A stretch of DNA of 13,114 nt, from positions 1 through 13,114 of the forward strand of contig WLMD01000034.1 of assembly GCA_009700405.1 (NCBI GenBank), written 5' to 3'. A program made the translations under genes and the position numbers. Each line of letters starts with the position of its first letter. Position 1 is the stretch's first letter. The DNA comes from Actinomycetota bacterium (GTDB lineage Bacteria; Actinomycetota; Actinomycetes; Nanopelagicales; Nanopelagicaceae). The notes beneath the pieces are model-generated. The model made no database searches. It saw only the letters and a program-made list of their open reading frames with translations, and was not told the DNA's origin. Below are positions 1 to 6,548 of this stretch, one piece after another.

Positions 1-678
1 CTCCTCTTCATCGATAACATCTTCCGCTTTACTCAGGCAGGTTCTGAAGTATCAACACTTCTCGGCCGTATGCCATCTGCAGTGGGCTACCAGCCAACAC
101 TTGCAGATGAAATGGGTCAGCTACAGGAGCGCATTACTTCTACACGCGGTCACTCAATTACATCTATGCAGGCAATTTATGTACCTGCAGATGACATCAC
201 TGACCCTGCTCCTCACACGACATTTGCTCACCTTGATGCAACAACTGTTCTATCGCGTCCGATTTCAGAGCTTGGTATCTACCCAGCTGTGGATCCACTC
301 GATTCAACATCTCGCATCTTGGATCCTCGCTACATCGGCGAGCATCACTTCCGTGTTGCTAACCGCATCAAGCAGATTCTTCAGCGCTACAAGGACTTGC
401 AAGACATCATCGCAATTCTTGGTATCGATGAACTCTCTGAAGAGGATCGCATTCTCGTTGGACGCGCACGTCGTATTCAGCGCTTCTTGTCACAGAACAC
501 ATTCGTTGCGAAGGTCTTTACTGGTCTCGACGGATCCTTCGTGCCGCTAGTTGACACAATCGCAGCTTTCGAAGCGCTTGCCGATGGTAAGTACGACCAT
601 GTTCCAGAACAAGCATTCTTCATGTGCGGTGGTCTCGATGATGTCGAGCGTCGTGCAGCTGAATTGGCTAAGGGTTAA
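1..678 (+). CDS. atpD: ATP synthase F1 subunit beta, C-terminal part (5' end outside window)
   Basis: This is the catalytic beta subunit of the F1 part of the F-type ATP synthase, which binds and converts ADP/ATP at the membrane-attached rotary complex. Frame 1 is open from base 1, so the gene enters from the left. The window holds the last 225 residues. It begins in the Walker B region (LLFIDNIFRFTQAGSE, with the Asp after LLFI) and continues through GRMPSAVGYQPTLA, ERITSTRGHSITSMQA, the VPADD(I/L)TDPAP loop that contains the DELSEED-side approach, and ATTVLSR. The DELSEED lever appears as DELSEED within GIDELSEEDR. The ending ELAKG is normal for the family. The nucleotide-binding P-loop lies upstream and is not visible. 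atpC follows after 12 bases, as at the end of a standard atp operon. Identification is by strong sequence recognition. Confidence 0.98.
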   Translation, partial: LLFIDNIFRFTQAGSEVSTLLGRMPSAVGYQPTLADEMGQLQERITSTRGHSITSMQAIYVPADDITDPAPHTTFAHLDATTVLSRPISELGIYPAVDPLDSTSRILDPRYIGEHHFRVANRIKQILQRYKDLQDIIAILGIDELSEEDRILVGRARRIQRFLSQNTFVAKVFTGLDGSFVPLVDTIAAFEALADGKYDHVPEQAFFMCGGLDDVERRAAELAKG

Positions 679-683
679 GAAGG
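679..683 (+). promoter_or_regulatory. Shine-Dalgarno for atpC
   Basis: GAAGG directly follows the atpD stop codon and lies 7 bases before the atpC ATG. It supports the start at 691 and translation from the atp operon transcript. Confidence 0.6.
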
Positions 684-690
684 CTAAGCA

Positions 691-942
691 ATGTCATTAA
701 ACGTCGAACTAGTATCGCCAGTGCAGCGGGTATGGTCCGGGCAAGCACAGATGGTTTCCGCCCGTACCGTTGAAGGTGATTTGGGAATTCTCCCAGGTCA
801 CGCACCGCTCTTTGGCGTTCTAGTTGACGGCAAGGTTTCAATTAAGGCCACCGATGGCGAAATCACTGAATTTAACGTGCAAGGCGGCTTTTTATCAGTC
901 TCTAACGATCGCGTTTCTATTCTGACTGAAAGCGTTAATTAA
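691..942 (+). CDS. atpC: ATP synthase F1 subunit epsilon, short form
   Basis: This is the epsilon subunit of the F1 central stalk, which couples gamma to the c-ring. The 83 residues match only the N-terminal beta-sandwich domain: it opens with LNVELVSPVQRVWSG, the family hallmark (E)GDLGILPGHAPLF falls at residues 29-41, and it ends with GGFLSVSNDRVSILTE. The C-terminal two-helix domain that lets bacterial epsilon act as an inhibitor is absent; many homologues are about 120-140 residues long. The stop is a clean TAA and the next gene converges 17 bases later, so I see no remnant of a frameshifted C-terminus. Short epsilon subunits are known in some bacteria, so this is probably native. It is the last gene of the atp operon here. 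Confidence 0.93.
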   Translation: MSLNVELVSPVQRVWSGQAQMVSARTVEGDLGILPGHAPLFGVLVDGKVSIKATDGEITEFNVQGGFLSVSNDRVSILTESVN

Positions 943-959
943 CAACTACCTCACGGCAA

Positions 960-1913
960 CTAACCGCGAGTGTTATGTTCTGTTTCAATAATTCGTACAG
1001 TCTTTGATTCTCCGCGCATCACAATTGAATGGCTAATCGCACCGTAAGGCGTCAAGCGAATACCTTTGAGCAATTCACCATCTGTGATTCCTGTTGCAGA
1101 AAGAAAGACATCTTCAGAATTCACTAAATCTCTGGTGGATAAAACTCGTGATAAATCGTGCCCAGCAGCGATAGCTGCTTCTCTTTCCTGATCATCTTTA
1201 GGATGAAGTTGCCCTTGAATAATTCCGCCAAGGCAAGTCATTGCAGCTGCGGTAATAACACCTTCAGGTGTTCCGCCGATTCCCATGAGGAGATCAATTC
1301 CTGTACCTGGACGCGCCGCCTCTATAGCGGCAGCAACGTCTCCATCTTGGATCAATCGAATGCGAGCACCAGCCTCACGCAGCTCCTTGAGCAATTGGGC
1401 ATGACGTGGACGATTGAGAACAACGACCGTTACATCGCTTACGGAGATTCTCTTGGCTTTAGCAACCCTGCGAACATTTTCAGCAGGGGGGATAGAAATA
1501 TCTATGACATCTGCGGCTTCATAACCCGTCACGATTTTATTCATATAGAAAACTGCTGAAGGGTCATACATTGTGCCTCGCGGTGAAAGTGCGATGACAC
1601 TAATCGCACCGCTCATTCCGTTTGCGGTGAGTGAGGTTCCATCGATTGGGTCTACTGCGACATCGCATTTTGGCCCCTCACCGTTGCCGACTTTCTCGCC
1701 GTTATGCAGCATTGGTGCATTGTCTTTTTCGCCCTCGCCAATAACAACGATGCCATCCATGTCGACCTTATTAATCATCTCGCGCATGGCCTCGACTGCT
1801 GCATTATCGGCCAAATCTTTATCACCGCGACCAACCCATGCCGATCCAGCAAGTGCCGCTGTTTCAGTCACACGAACAAGTTCAAGCGCTAAGTTACGAT
1901 CGGGTTGTGGCAT
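960..1913 (-). CDS. glpX: Class II fructose-1,6-bisphosphatase
   Basis: This enzyme hydrolyses fructose 1,6-bisphosphate to fructose 6-phosphate, the committed phosphatase step of gluconeogenesis, in the cytoplasm with divalent metal. The 317-residue length fits the GlpX family. Visible motifs are GRGDKDLAD (residues 28-36, metal-binding Asp33), GEGEKD (59-64), the inositol-phosphatase-type VDPIDGTSL (87-95; Asp88 and Asp91) and GIGGTPEGV (211-219; Glu217, matching the catalytic Glu of E. coli GlpX). The ATG overlaps the murA stop by one base (TAATG) and a GAGAGG-like ribosome site lies about 10 bases upstream, so translation is probably coupled to murA. In mycobacteria the class II enzyme is the main FBPase; I expect the same here because this is the only one in view. 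Confidence 0.95.
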   Translation of the reverse strand: MPQPDRNLALELVRVTETAALAGSAWVGRGDKDLADNAAVEAMREMINKVDMDGIVVIGEGEKDNAPMLHNGEKVGNGEGPKCDVAVDPIDGTSLTANGMSGAISVIALSPRGTMYDPSAVFYMNKIVTGYEAADVIDISIPPAENVRRVAKAKRISVSDVTVVVLNRPRHAQLLKELREAGARIRLIQDGDVAAAIEAARPGTGIDLLMGIGGTPEGVITAAAMTCLGGIIQGQLHPKDDQEREAAIAAGHDLSRVLSTRDLVNSEDVFLSATGITDGELLKGIRLTPYGAISHSIVMRGESKTVRIIETEHNTRG

Positions 1914-3175
1914 TATTCTGAAGCCTCTCTTGAAACATCGGCGCCGAGTGCTTGTAATTGTTCTACGAAATTAGGATAGCCACGGTCAACGTGAAAAGCA
2001 TCTTCCACGAGCGTGATTCCTTCGCTGACAAGGCCCGCCAGGACTAAACCAGCGCCTGCACGAATGTCAGTAGCAGCAACTGGTGCACCAGAAAGCTGTG
2101 GAATTCCACGAATGGAAGCATGATGCCCATCTACGCTGATTTGTGCACCTAAACGTATTAATTCATTCACGAACATGAAACGACCTTCAAAAACGTTTTC
2201 GGTGACAATTGCATCCCCATTGGCTATCGCATTTAAGGAAATGACCATCGGTTGTAGATCTGTGGGAAAACCAGGATAGGGAAGCGTTGAGACATCTATT
2301 GATTGAGGGCGCCCATCAATTCGGACACGAATCCCATCATCGGTTGCAGTAATAATTGCCCCGGCAGAAGCTAATTTCTCAAGAGGCAATTCAAGATCTT
2401 GAGGGCGCGCACCGTGAATCGTTATATCTCCACTCGTCATGACAGCAGCGAATGCCCACGTACCAGCGACTATGCGATCTGCAATTGTTGTGTGATCGGT
2501 TGGATGCAGTGCCGCAACTCCATGGATTATTAGTTTTGGAGTACCTAGTCCCTCGATTTTTGCACCCATGCTGATAAGAAATTCGCCGAGATCTACAAGG
2601 TCTGGTTCGCGTGCAGCGTTATCTATAGTTGTAATTCCTTTTGCCAAGACTGCTGCAGTGAGAATATTTTCAGTTGCGCCGACACTGGGAAAATCAAGAG
2701 TTATCTCGGCGCCTATTAATCCATTAGGGGCAGAGGCAATGACATATCCGTGTTCATTATGGGCTTGCGCACCTAATGATTCGAGTCCTTTAATATGAAA
2801 ATCTAAACCGCGCGAACCAATGGCATCGCCACCTGGTAGCGCCACTTCGGCTTGACCGATTCGAGCAACGAGCGGGCCGAGCACGTTAATGGAGGCACGC
2901 ATCTTTCGCACTAAGTCATAATCGGCGCGATGACCGGGTACTTCTGGGACATCAATCGTGACCCAATCGTCTCCTCGGATAACCGTGCACCCGAGTCGAG
3001 TTAAGAGTTCGGCCATGATTGCAATATCGGCAATTTCAGGAACATTGCGGATAGTTGTTTTGCCCGTTGCTAAGAGCGCAGCAGCCATAAGTTTGAGGGC
3101 AGAATTCTTTGCCCCAGAAACCTTCACTTCTCCCTGCAGGCGCGCCCCACCAACTATGCGAAATCTAGTGTTCAT
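1913..3175 (-). CDS. murA: UDP-N-acetylglucosamine 1-carboxyvinyltransferase (MurA), Asp117 type
   Basis: MurA transfers enolpyruvate from PEP to UDP-GlcNAc, the first committed step of peptidoglycan precursor synthesis, in the cytoplasm. The 420-residue length is normal. Visible motifs are GAKNSALKL (21-29; Lys23, Asn24), RKMRAS (90-95), the active-site loop LPGGDAIGSR (113-122), FPSVGATENI and PGFPTDLQPM (301-310; Asp306, the expected general base). The loop has Asp117 where most MurA enzymes have the Cys that fosfomycin alkylates. The same Asp occurs in Mycobacterium tuberculosis MurA, which is intrinsically resistant. The start is supported by AGAAAGGA five bases before the ATG. The gene is first of a two-gene unit with glpX and is divergent from the cobalamin adenosyltransferase, an arrangement resembling mycobacterial chromosomes. 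Confidence 0.97.
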   Translation of the reverse strand: MNTRFRIVGGARLQGEVKVSGAKNSALKLMAAALLATGKTTIRNVPEIADIAIMAELLTRLGCTVIRGDDWVTIDVPEVPGHRADYDLVRKMRASINVLGPLVARIGQAEVALPGGDAIGSRGLDFHIKGLESLGAQAHNEHGYVIASAPNGLIGAEITLDFPSVGATENILTAAVLAKGITTIDNAAREPDLVDLGEFLISMGAKIEGLGTPKLIIHGVAALHPTDHTTIADRIVAGTWAFAAVMTSGDITIHGARPQDLELPLEKLASAGAIITATDDGIRVRIDGRPQSIDVSTLPYPGFPTDLQPMVISLNAIANGDAIVTENVFEGRFMFVNELIRLGAQISVDGHHASIRGIPQLSGAPVAATDIRAGAGLVLAGLVSEGITLVEDAFHVDRGYPNFVEQLQALGADVSREASE

Positions 3176-3180
3176 GGGCG

Positions 3181-3188
3181 TCCTTTCT
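3181..3188 (-). promoter_or_regulatory. Shine-Dalgarno for murA
   Basis: Read on the minus strand this is AGAAAGGA, ending five bases before the murA ATG. It fixes the murA start and contrasts with the divergent gene at 3255, which has no such site. Confidence 0.7.
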
Positions 3189-3226
3189 GCTTGCTTGCGC
3201 GTAATCCTTCGTGCTCGAGTGGTCTC

Positions 3227-3232
3227 ATCGTA
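3227..3232 (-). promoter_or_regulatory. Candidate -10 box for murA-glpX
   Basis: The minus strand reads TACGAT, a TANNNT hexamer about 50 bases upstream of the murA ATG. It leaves room for a leader that carries the ribosome site. I see no convincing -35 match. It sits 10 bases from the opposing -10 candidate of the divergent gene, so the two promoters would overlap. Confidence 0.35.
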
Positions 3233-3242
3233 ACTGCCCTAA

Positions 3243-3248
3243 TAGGCT
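3243..3248 (+). promoter_or_regulatory. Leaderless -10 box for cobalamin adenosyltransferase
   Basis: TAGGCT matches TANNNT and ends six bases before the ATG at 3255. Transcription would therefore begin at or next to the start codon. No Shine-Dalgarno precedes the gene, which fits a leaderless mRNA. The -35 region is not recognisable. Confidence 0.55.
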
Positions 3249-3254
3249 CTACCC

Positions 3255-3827
3255 ATGGTTCATTTAACGCGTATTTACACGAAAACTGGCGATGATGGCA
3301 CAACGTCCCTGGGGGATATGAGCCGGACATCGAAGAACGATCCAAGGCTCGAAGCATATGCCACAGTTGATGAGGCGAATTCATCTATCGGTGTGGTTTT
3401 GGCCATGGGCGAACTATCCGAAGATGTGCGGTCACTTCTCGTTCGCATTCAAAATGATCTTTTTGATGTCGGTGCAGATCTTTGTACTCCCGTCGTCGAC
3501 TCACCTGCCTTCGAACCACTACGTGTTTTAGAAAGTCAGGTCGTATACCTAGAAGAGCACATCGATAAATATAACGACGAGTTGCAGGCACTTCGATCAT
3601 TTGTTCTTCCATCCGGTACTCCTGCGGCCGCACTCTTGCACGTTGCCCGAACAGTTACTCGTCGAGCAGAGCGATGCACATGGGCTGCCATACACGCATT
3701 TGGCGGCGGAGTGAACCCATTAACTGCAAAGTATTTAAATAGACTTTCAGATTTACTCTTCGTACTTGCACGTTTTTCTAATAAAGAAATCGGTGACCAG
3801 CTATGGGTGCCTGGAGCTAATCGTTAA
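3255..3827 (+). CDS. PduO-type cob(I)alamin adenosyltransferase
   Basis: This enzyme transfers the 5'-deoxyadenosyl group of ATP to cob(I)alamin, making adenosylcobalamin for B12-dependent enzymes such as mutases or ribonucleotide reductase. The 190-residue protein has the PduO/MMAB signature in order: RIYTKTGDDGTTSL (6-19, ATP-binding N-terminus), a DPRLEAYATVDEANS block (29-43), FVLPSG (116-121), VTRRAERC (134-141; the Arg-Arg-x-Glu-Arg motif that binds ATP) and LNRLSDLLFVLAR (161-173). It is the PduO fold, not the CobA/BtuR type, and I leave the symbol empty because cobO and pduO are used inconsistently. It lies divergent from murA with a leaderless-type promoter. Its TAA overlaps the stop of the convergent secreted-protein gene. 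Confidence 0.95.
   Translation: MVHLTRIYTKTGDDGTTSLGDMSRTSKNDPRLEAYATVDEANSSIGVVLAMGELSEDVRSLLVRIQNDLFDVGADLCTPVVDSPAFEPLRVLESQVVYLEEHIDKYNDELQALRSFVLPSGTPAAALLHVARTVTRRAERCTWAAIHAFGGGVNPLTAKYLNRLSDLLFVLARFSNKEIGDQLWVPGANR
3824..3827. other. Shared TTAA: overlapping stop codons of convergent genes
   Basis: The palindrome TTAA supplies TAA for the + strand adenosyltransferase (3825-3827) and TAA for the - strand secreted-protein gene (3826-3824). No sequence remains for an intrinsic terminator between them. Confidence 0.95.
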
Positions 3828-4552
3828 CTAGAAGTTGTTGGCGATGGAGAAGGCGTTGGTTCGATGGTCGCTGTTGGCGATGGCACCACATAAGTAGAAA
3901 CATAAGTCGTAGTTGGCACTGCCTCAGTACGAGGTGAGTGATAACAAGTAATGTTGATATTTCCTACCACCACTTTTGGTTTAAGCGGCTCAGTTGTAAC
4001 TAACAAAACAGTGACTATTTGCTTGGCTTTGCTGGGAGAAACCGTTGTTCGCAAGGAACCGTAAGAGATATTTGTCGGATCTGTTTCTGAAGTTGGACCC
4101 GAGACAGTTGCTGAAATTTCCCACCATGTACAACCTGGGTATGAGGCAACCTGAACAGCGCCACAAGCAAACTTCGAACAAGATTTCATTTGTGTTGAAA
4201 GTCTTGGATTCGCCGAGAGAACACCCAATAATTCCTTACTCGTGGGGACCTTGGCATAGATCTCTCCGTTTGCGCGGAATCCTTTTGGCGGCCAAGCAAC
4301 TTTCGGAGATGGCGCAACCTTTACACGCTTACGTTTGTAAACCACTTTCTTTTTAGCCACTGGCTTTTTCTTTGCAACAACCTTCTTCTTTACGGCTGCT
4401 TTCTTTGTGACCTTTGGTGTTGCTTTAGCACTTGTTTTAACACTGGGTTTTGGAGTTGGCTTCTTTGTCGCCGCATAACTCGATGTGCCACCAAGAGCGA
4501 CTATCAATGCAAGGGTAATAGCGATGAAGCGGCGAATTATGATCGTTCCCAT
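3824..4552 (-). CDS. Secreted Lys-rich protein with a four-Cys domain, function unknown
   Basis: I do not recognise a family. The 242-residue product shows four zones. Residues 1-27 look like a signal peptide: Arg7-Arg8, a hydrophobic core, and a Ser-Tyr-Ala signal peptidase I site after Ala27. Residues 30-84 are strongly basic and low-complexity (repeats of the type VAKKKPVAKKKVV with Ala, Pro and Thr). Residues 85-210 look folded, with four Cys (125, 130, 141, 203) that could form two disulfides and a CTWW motif (141-144). Residues 213-242 are a Pro/Thr/Ser-rich tail. The start overlaps the permease gene by 16 bases and no strong ribosome site is seen, so translation may depend on reinitiation. 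The location as last gene of an ABC-2 exporter operon suggests an envelope role. The Lys-rich zone might bind polyanions such as wall teichoic acid or nucleic acid, which is speculation. Confidence 0.8.
   Translation of the reverse strand: MGTIIIRRFIAITLALIVALGGTSSYAATKKPTPKPSVKTSAKATPKVTKKAAVKKKVVAKKKPVAKKKVVYKRKRVKVAPSPKVAWPPKGFRANGEIYAKVPTSKELLGVLSANPRLSTQMKSCSKFACGAVQVASYPGCTWWEISATVSGPTSETDPTNISYGSLRTTVSPSKAKQIVTVLLVTTEPLKPKVVVGNINITCYHSPRTEAVPTTTYVSTYVVPSPTATIEPTPSPSPTTSS
4301..4465 (-). repeat. Lys/Ala/Val low-complexity coding repeat
   Basis: This stretch encodes residues 30-84 of the secreted protein. It consists of imperfect short repeats of AAG/AAA Lys codons mixed with Ala, Val, Pro and Thr codons, including back-to-back blocks of the form AKKK and VKKK. 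It resembles the basic tails of actinobacterial HupB and histone H1-like proteins in composition only, and here it follows a signal peptide. Confidence 0.6.
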
Positions 4553-5331
4553 TTAAAGGTCCGTGCGGAAAAGACGAGTCCAACTACTAACCAGACCGCC
4601 AGAATTAGGGCCGTCTTTCCAGTCTCCCATGAATGTGCCACTTCTTGCGAAGCAAAACTATCGGGTAGAAAGACCGAACGCATACCTTGGCAAAGCCATT
4701 TCAATGGAAATAGGGAAGCAAATTGTTGCATCCAGGGAGGCAGTTGCGTGAAGATGAAAAAGACTCCGCTAAAGAATTGAAGAATAATTACGACAGGTGA
4801 AACTACAGCTGATGCGCCTCTGCCACTTTTCGGAACGGCTGAGAATGCAATTCCCAAGGCTGTGCATGACGCAGTTCCCAAAATAGTAAGCCAGGTAAAC
4901 ATAATCCACTTAGATGGGGCGGTAGGCAGATTCACTCCAAAAAGAAGAACTCCTCCTACTAGAAGAAGTATGAGCGAAGTGACCATGCTTGCAAGTACGA
5001 GAATAGTTTTTCCAATGAAGTAACTTGCAACAGGCATCGGAGTTCCGCGAAGACGTTTTAATGATCCAGCATCGCGCTCCATCGGAATAGTGATCGCTAG
5101 TCCTTGAAATCCAGTGTTAACCAATCCCGAGGCAATCATTCCAGCGACAAAATATTGACTGTAATTCACACCTGGAGCGATATTGTCTTTGAAGACTGAT
5201 CCAAAAATTGCCATCAGCATTACGGGGAAGAGAAGAGTAAATACAACAGATTCGCGTTGACGCATAAACTGGCGAATTTCGATGTTACCGCGCCGAATCC
5301 CCAGTGCGATGGTGCTTGGTAGATTCTTCAT
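4537..5331 (-). CDS. ABC-2 type exporter permease
   Basis: This is the membrane subunit of an ABC exporter of the drug/polyketide/antibiotic type. The 264 residues show a cytoplasmic N-terminus (EIRQFMRQRES, typical of the ABC-2 family), then about six hydrophobic segments near residues 28-46, 60-80, 105-130, 143-165, 177-195 and 240-256. The ABC-2 hallmark after the second segment is present: MERDAGSLKRLRGTPMP (84-100). A long central segment with FFSGVFFIFTQLPPWMQ (186-202) is also typical. The ATG overlaps the ATPase stop by four bases (ATGA), and a strong GGAGGTGA lies inside the end of the ATPase gene, so the two subunits are translationally linked. The substrate cannot be read from the sequence. 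Confidence 0.93.
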   Translation of the reverse strand: MKNLPSTIALGIRRGNIEIRQFMRQRESVVFTLLFPVMLMAIFGSVFKDNIAPGVNYSQYFVAGMIASGLVNTGFQGLAITIPMERDAGSLKRLRGTPMPVASYFIGKTILVLASMVTSLILLLVGGVLLFGVNLPTAPSKWIMFTWLTILGTASCTALGIAFSAVPKSGRGASAVVSPVVIILQFFSGVFFIFTQLPPWMQQFASLFPLKWLCQGMRSVFLPDSFASQEVAHSWETGKTALILAVWLVVGLVFSARTFKWERS

Positions 5332-6197
5332 TCGACGTCACCTCCAACTGCTCCAATCATTTCCAAATAAATATCTTCAAGTGTTGGGCGCGAAACAATG
5401 AGTTTAGGAATCTCTCCCTTGAATGTCGCCGAAAGCCGATTGACCACCGCTGTTGGCTCTGCCGTTAATTCTTCTTTCATGTGGCCCTCTTGTTCCCATT
5501 GCACGCGGGCCAGTGAAGTTGACCTGCCACCAAGGTTTGCGGGAGTAGAGATTTCTATAATCTTGCCCTTATTGATTACGGCAACGCGGTCGGCAAGAGC
5601 TTCTGCTTCATCCAAATAATGAGTTGTTAGCACAATTGTTGTTCCGAGATCGCGGAGGGAATTAATTAAATCCCAGAAAGATCGTCGCGCTTCAGGATCA
5701 AATCCCGTAGTTGGCTCATCAAGGAAGAGAAGTTCAGGAGAGCCGATAATTCCGAGTCCGACATCTAGTCGTCGTCGTTGCCCGCCAGAGAGATTTCTAA
5801 TAAGTGAATTTCTCTTCTCACTCAGGCCCACGGAGGTAATAACTTCATCGGCGCTTCGTGGTTTGGAGTAATACCCGCTGAAGTGATGCATCGTTTCAGC
5901 AACCGTGAGGTCGCCAGCGTCGAAAGTAGATTGCAGCACGATGCCGATCCGATCTCGGAATTCACGTGCATCATGGCCGCGAACTTGAGGATCCATGCCT
6001 AGGACAGAGATTTCGCCCGCATCACGAGTGCGGAAACCTTCGATGATTTCCACCGTCGTCGTCTTTCCTGCCCCATTGGGTCCTAACAGGGCAAAAATTT
6101 CTCCTTGAGCGATGGATAGGTCGATTCCATCCACGGCCACGATATCCGGATAACTTTTTCTTAGACCTCGAACTTCGATGACGCTCACGAGACCCAT
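5328..6197 (-). CDS. ABC exporter ATP-binding subunit (DrrA/CcmA-like)
   Basis: This is the cytoplasmic ATPase that pairs with the following ABC-2 permease. Starting at 6197 the protein has 289 residues. Motifs are GPNGAGKTT (Walker A, 39-47), Gln89 in the Q-loop, LSGGQRRR (signature, 136-143), LLFLDEP (Walker B, 156-162) with Glu161 next to Asp160, GFDPEA (D-loop region) and switch His193. A longer open frame reaches 6326, but I reject it: the extra 43 residues do not look like this family, and they would run across the divergent gene at 6237. The chosen ATG is followed by VIEVRGLRKSY, a normal ATPase N-terminus. The C-terminal part after residue 210 (RPTLEDIYLEM) is the usual accessory tail. 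It is the first gene of a three-gene operon. Confidence 0.93.
   Translation of the reverse strand: MGLVSVIEVRGLRKSYPDIVAVDGIDLSIAQGEIFALLGPNGAGKTTTVEIIEGFRTRDAGEISVLGMDPQVRGHDAREFRDRIGIVLQSTFDAGDLTVAETMHHFSGYYSKPRSADEVITSVGLSEKRNSLIRNLSGGQRRRLDVGLGIIGSPELLFLDEPTTGFDPEARRSFWDLINSLRDLGTTIVLTTHYLDEAEALADRVAVINKGKIIEISTPANLGGRSTSLARVQWEQEGHMKEELTAEPTAVVNRLSATFKGEIPKLIVSRPTLEDIYLEMIGAVGGDVE
5338..5345 (-). promoter_or_regulatory. Strong Shine-Dalgarno for the ABC permease
   Basis: The minus strand reads GGAGGTGA, six bases before the permease ATG and inside the last codons of the ATPase gene. It fixes the permease start and shows that this genome uses canonical ribosome sites for internal operon genes. 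Confidence 0.8.
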
Positions 6198-6225
6198 CTT
6201 GCCACCAGAAGTCCAAAAATGCGAA

Positions 6226-6231
6226 AAGATA
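6226..6231 (-). promoter_or_regulatory. Candidate -10 box for the ABC exporter operon
   Basis: The minus strand reads TATCTT, a TANNNT hexamer 28 bases upstream of the chosen ATPase ATG. A leader of about 20 bases would then carry a weak GGTGG ribosome site. No -35 is clear. It also overlaps the region just before the divergent zinc-ribbon gene. Confidence 0.3.
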
Positions 6232-6236
6232 GGCTC

Positions 6237-6548
6237 ATGAGTCCCCGCAGAAACCACCCAAAAGGGCGAAAACCCAAGCAAGAAGATCGAGAAATCGGAA
6301 CGTCCTCTGATGCAATTGAAGAACATGCAGAAGGAATATTTATTGTTCGAAAGATTACAGGTTCAAGTTCTACAAAACCTTATCGCTGCCCAGGGTGCGA
6401 TCAAATGATTCCAATGGCTACACCACACACTGTTGCCTGGCTCGAATACGATGTTGAAACGCGCAGACATTGGCACAACGCATGTTGGGCAAAGCGCACT
6501 CACCGAACTCGCAATACTGAGCGCACCAGAAATGCTCCTAGGTATTAA
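6237..6548 (+). CDS. Small zinc-ribbon protein conserved in Actinomycetota, function unknown
   Basis: The 103-residue product is basic at both ends with a small metal-site core. It begins MSPRRNHPKGRKPK. The middle carries YRCPGCDQMI (49-58, Cys51 and Cys54), PHTVAW (63-68, His64) and RRHWHNACW (76-84, His78, His80, Cys83), which would make a Cys2-His/Cys zinc-binding site. I recall very similar short proteins in streptomycetes and other actinobacteria, often given the misleading name ATP/GTP-binding protein; no P-loop is present here. I choose the second ATG (6237) over the one at 6219 because MSPRRN is the family N-terminus as I know it. The gene is divergent from the ABC operon, and its stop shares TTAA with the convergent aldehyde dehydrogenase gene. 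A nucleic-acid-binding role is plausible but unproven. Confidence 0.85.
   Translation: MSPRRNHPKGRKPKQEDREIGTSSDAIEEHAEGIFIVRKITGSSSTKPYRCPGCDQMIPMATPHTVAWLEYDVETRRHWHNACWAKRTHRTRNTERTRNAPRY
6545..6548. other. Shared TTAA: overlapping stop codons of convergent genes
   Basis: TTAA again gives both stops: TAA at 6546-6548 for the zinc-ribbon gene and, on the minus strand, TAA at 6547-6545 for the aldehyde dehydrogenase. This is the second such junction in the window. Confidence 0.95.

Noticed and set aside
943..959. Terminator between atpC and glpX
   Set aside because: The 17-base gap holds no inverted repeat or T-run.
4045..4356. 103-residue open frame on the + strand
   Set aside because: It lies opposite the secreted-protein gene, has no recognisable domain or ribosome site, and is explained as a shadow of the real gene.
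6230..6235. TAGGCT just before the zinc-ribbon gene as a leaderless promoter
   Set aside because: It ends only one base before the ATG, so transcription would begin inside the gene; the match is probably chance or serves as a weak AGG ribosome contact.
6198..6326. A 43-residue N-terminal extension of the ABC ATPase
   Set aside because: It overlaps the divergent zinc-ribbon gene, does not resemble ABC ATPase N-termini, and the ATG at 6197 gives the usual family start.
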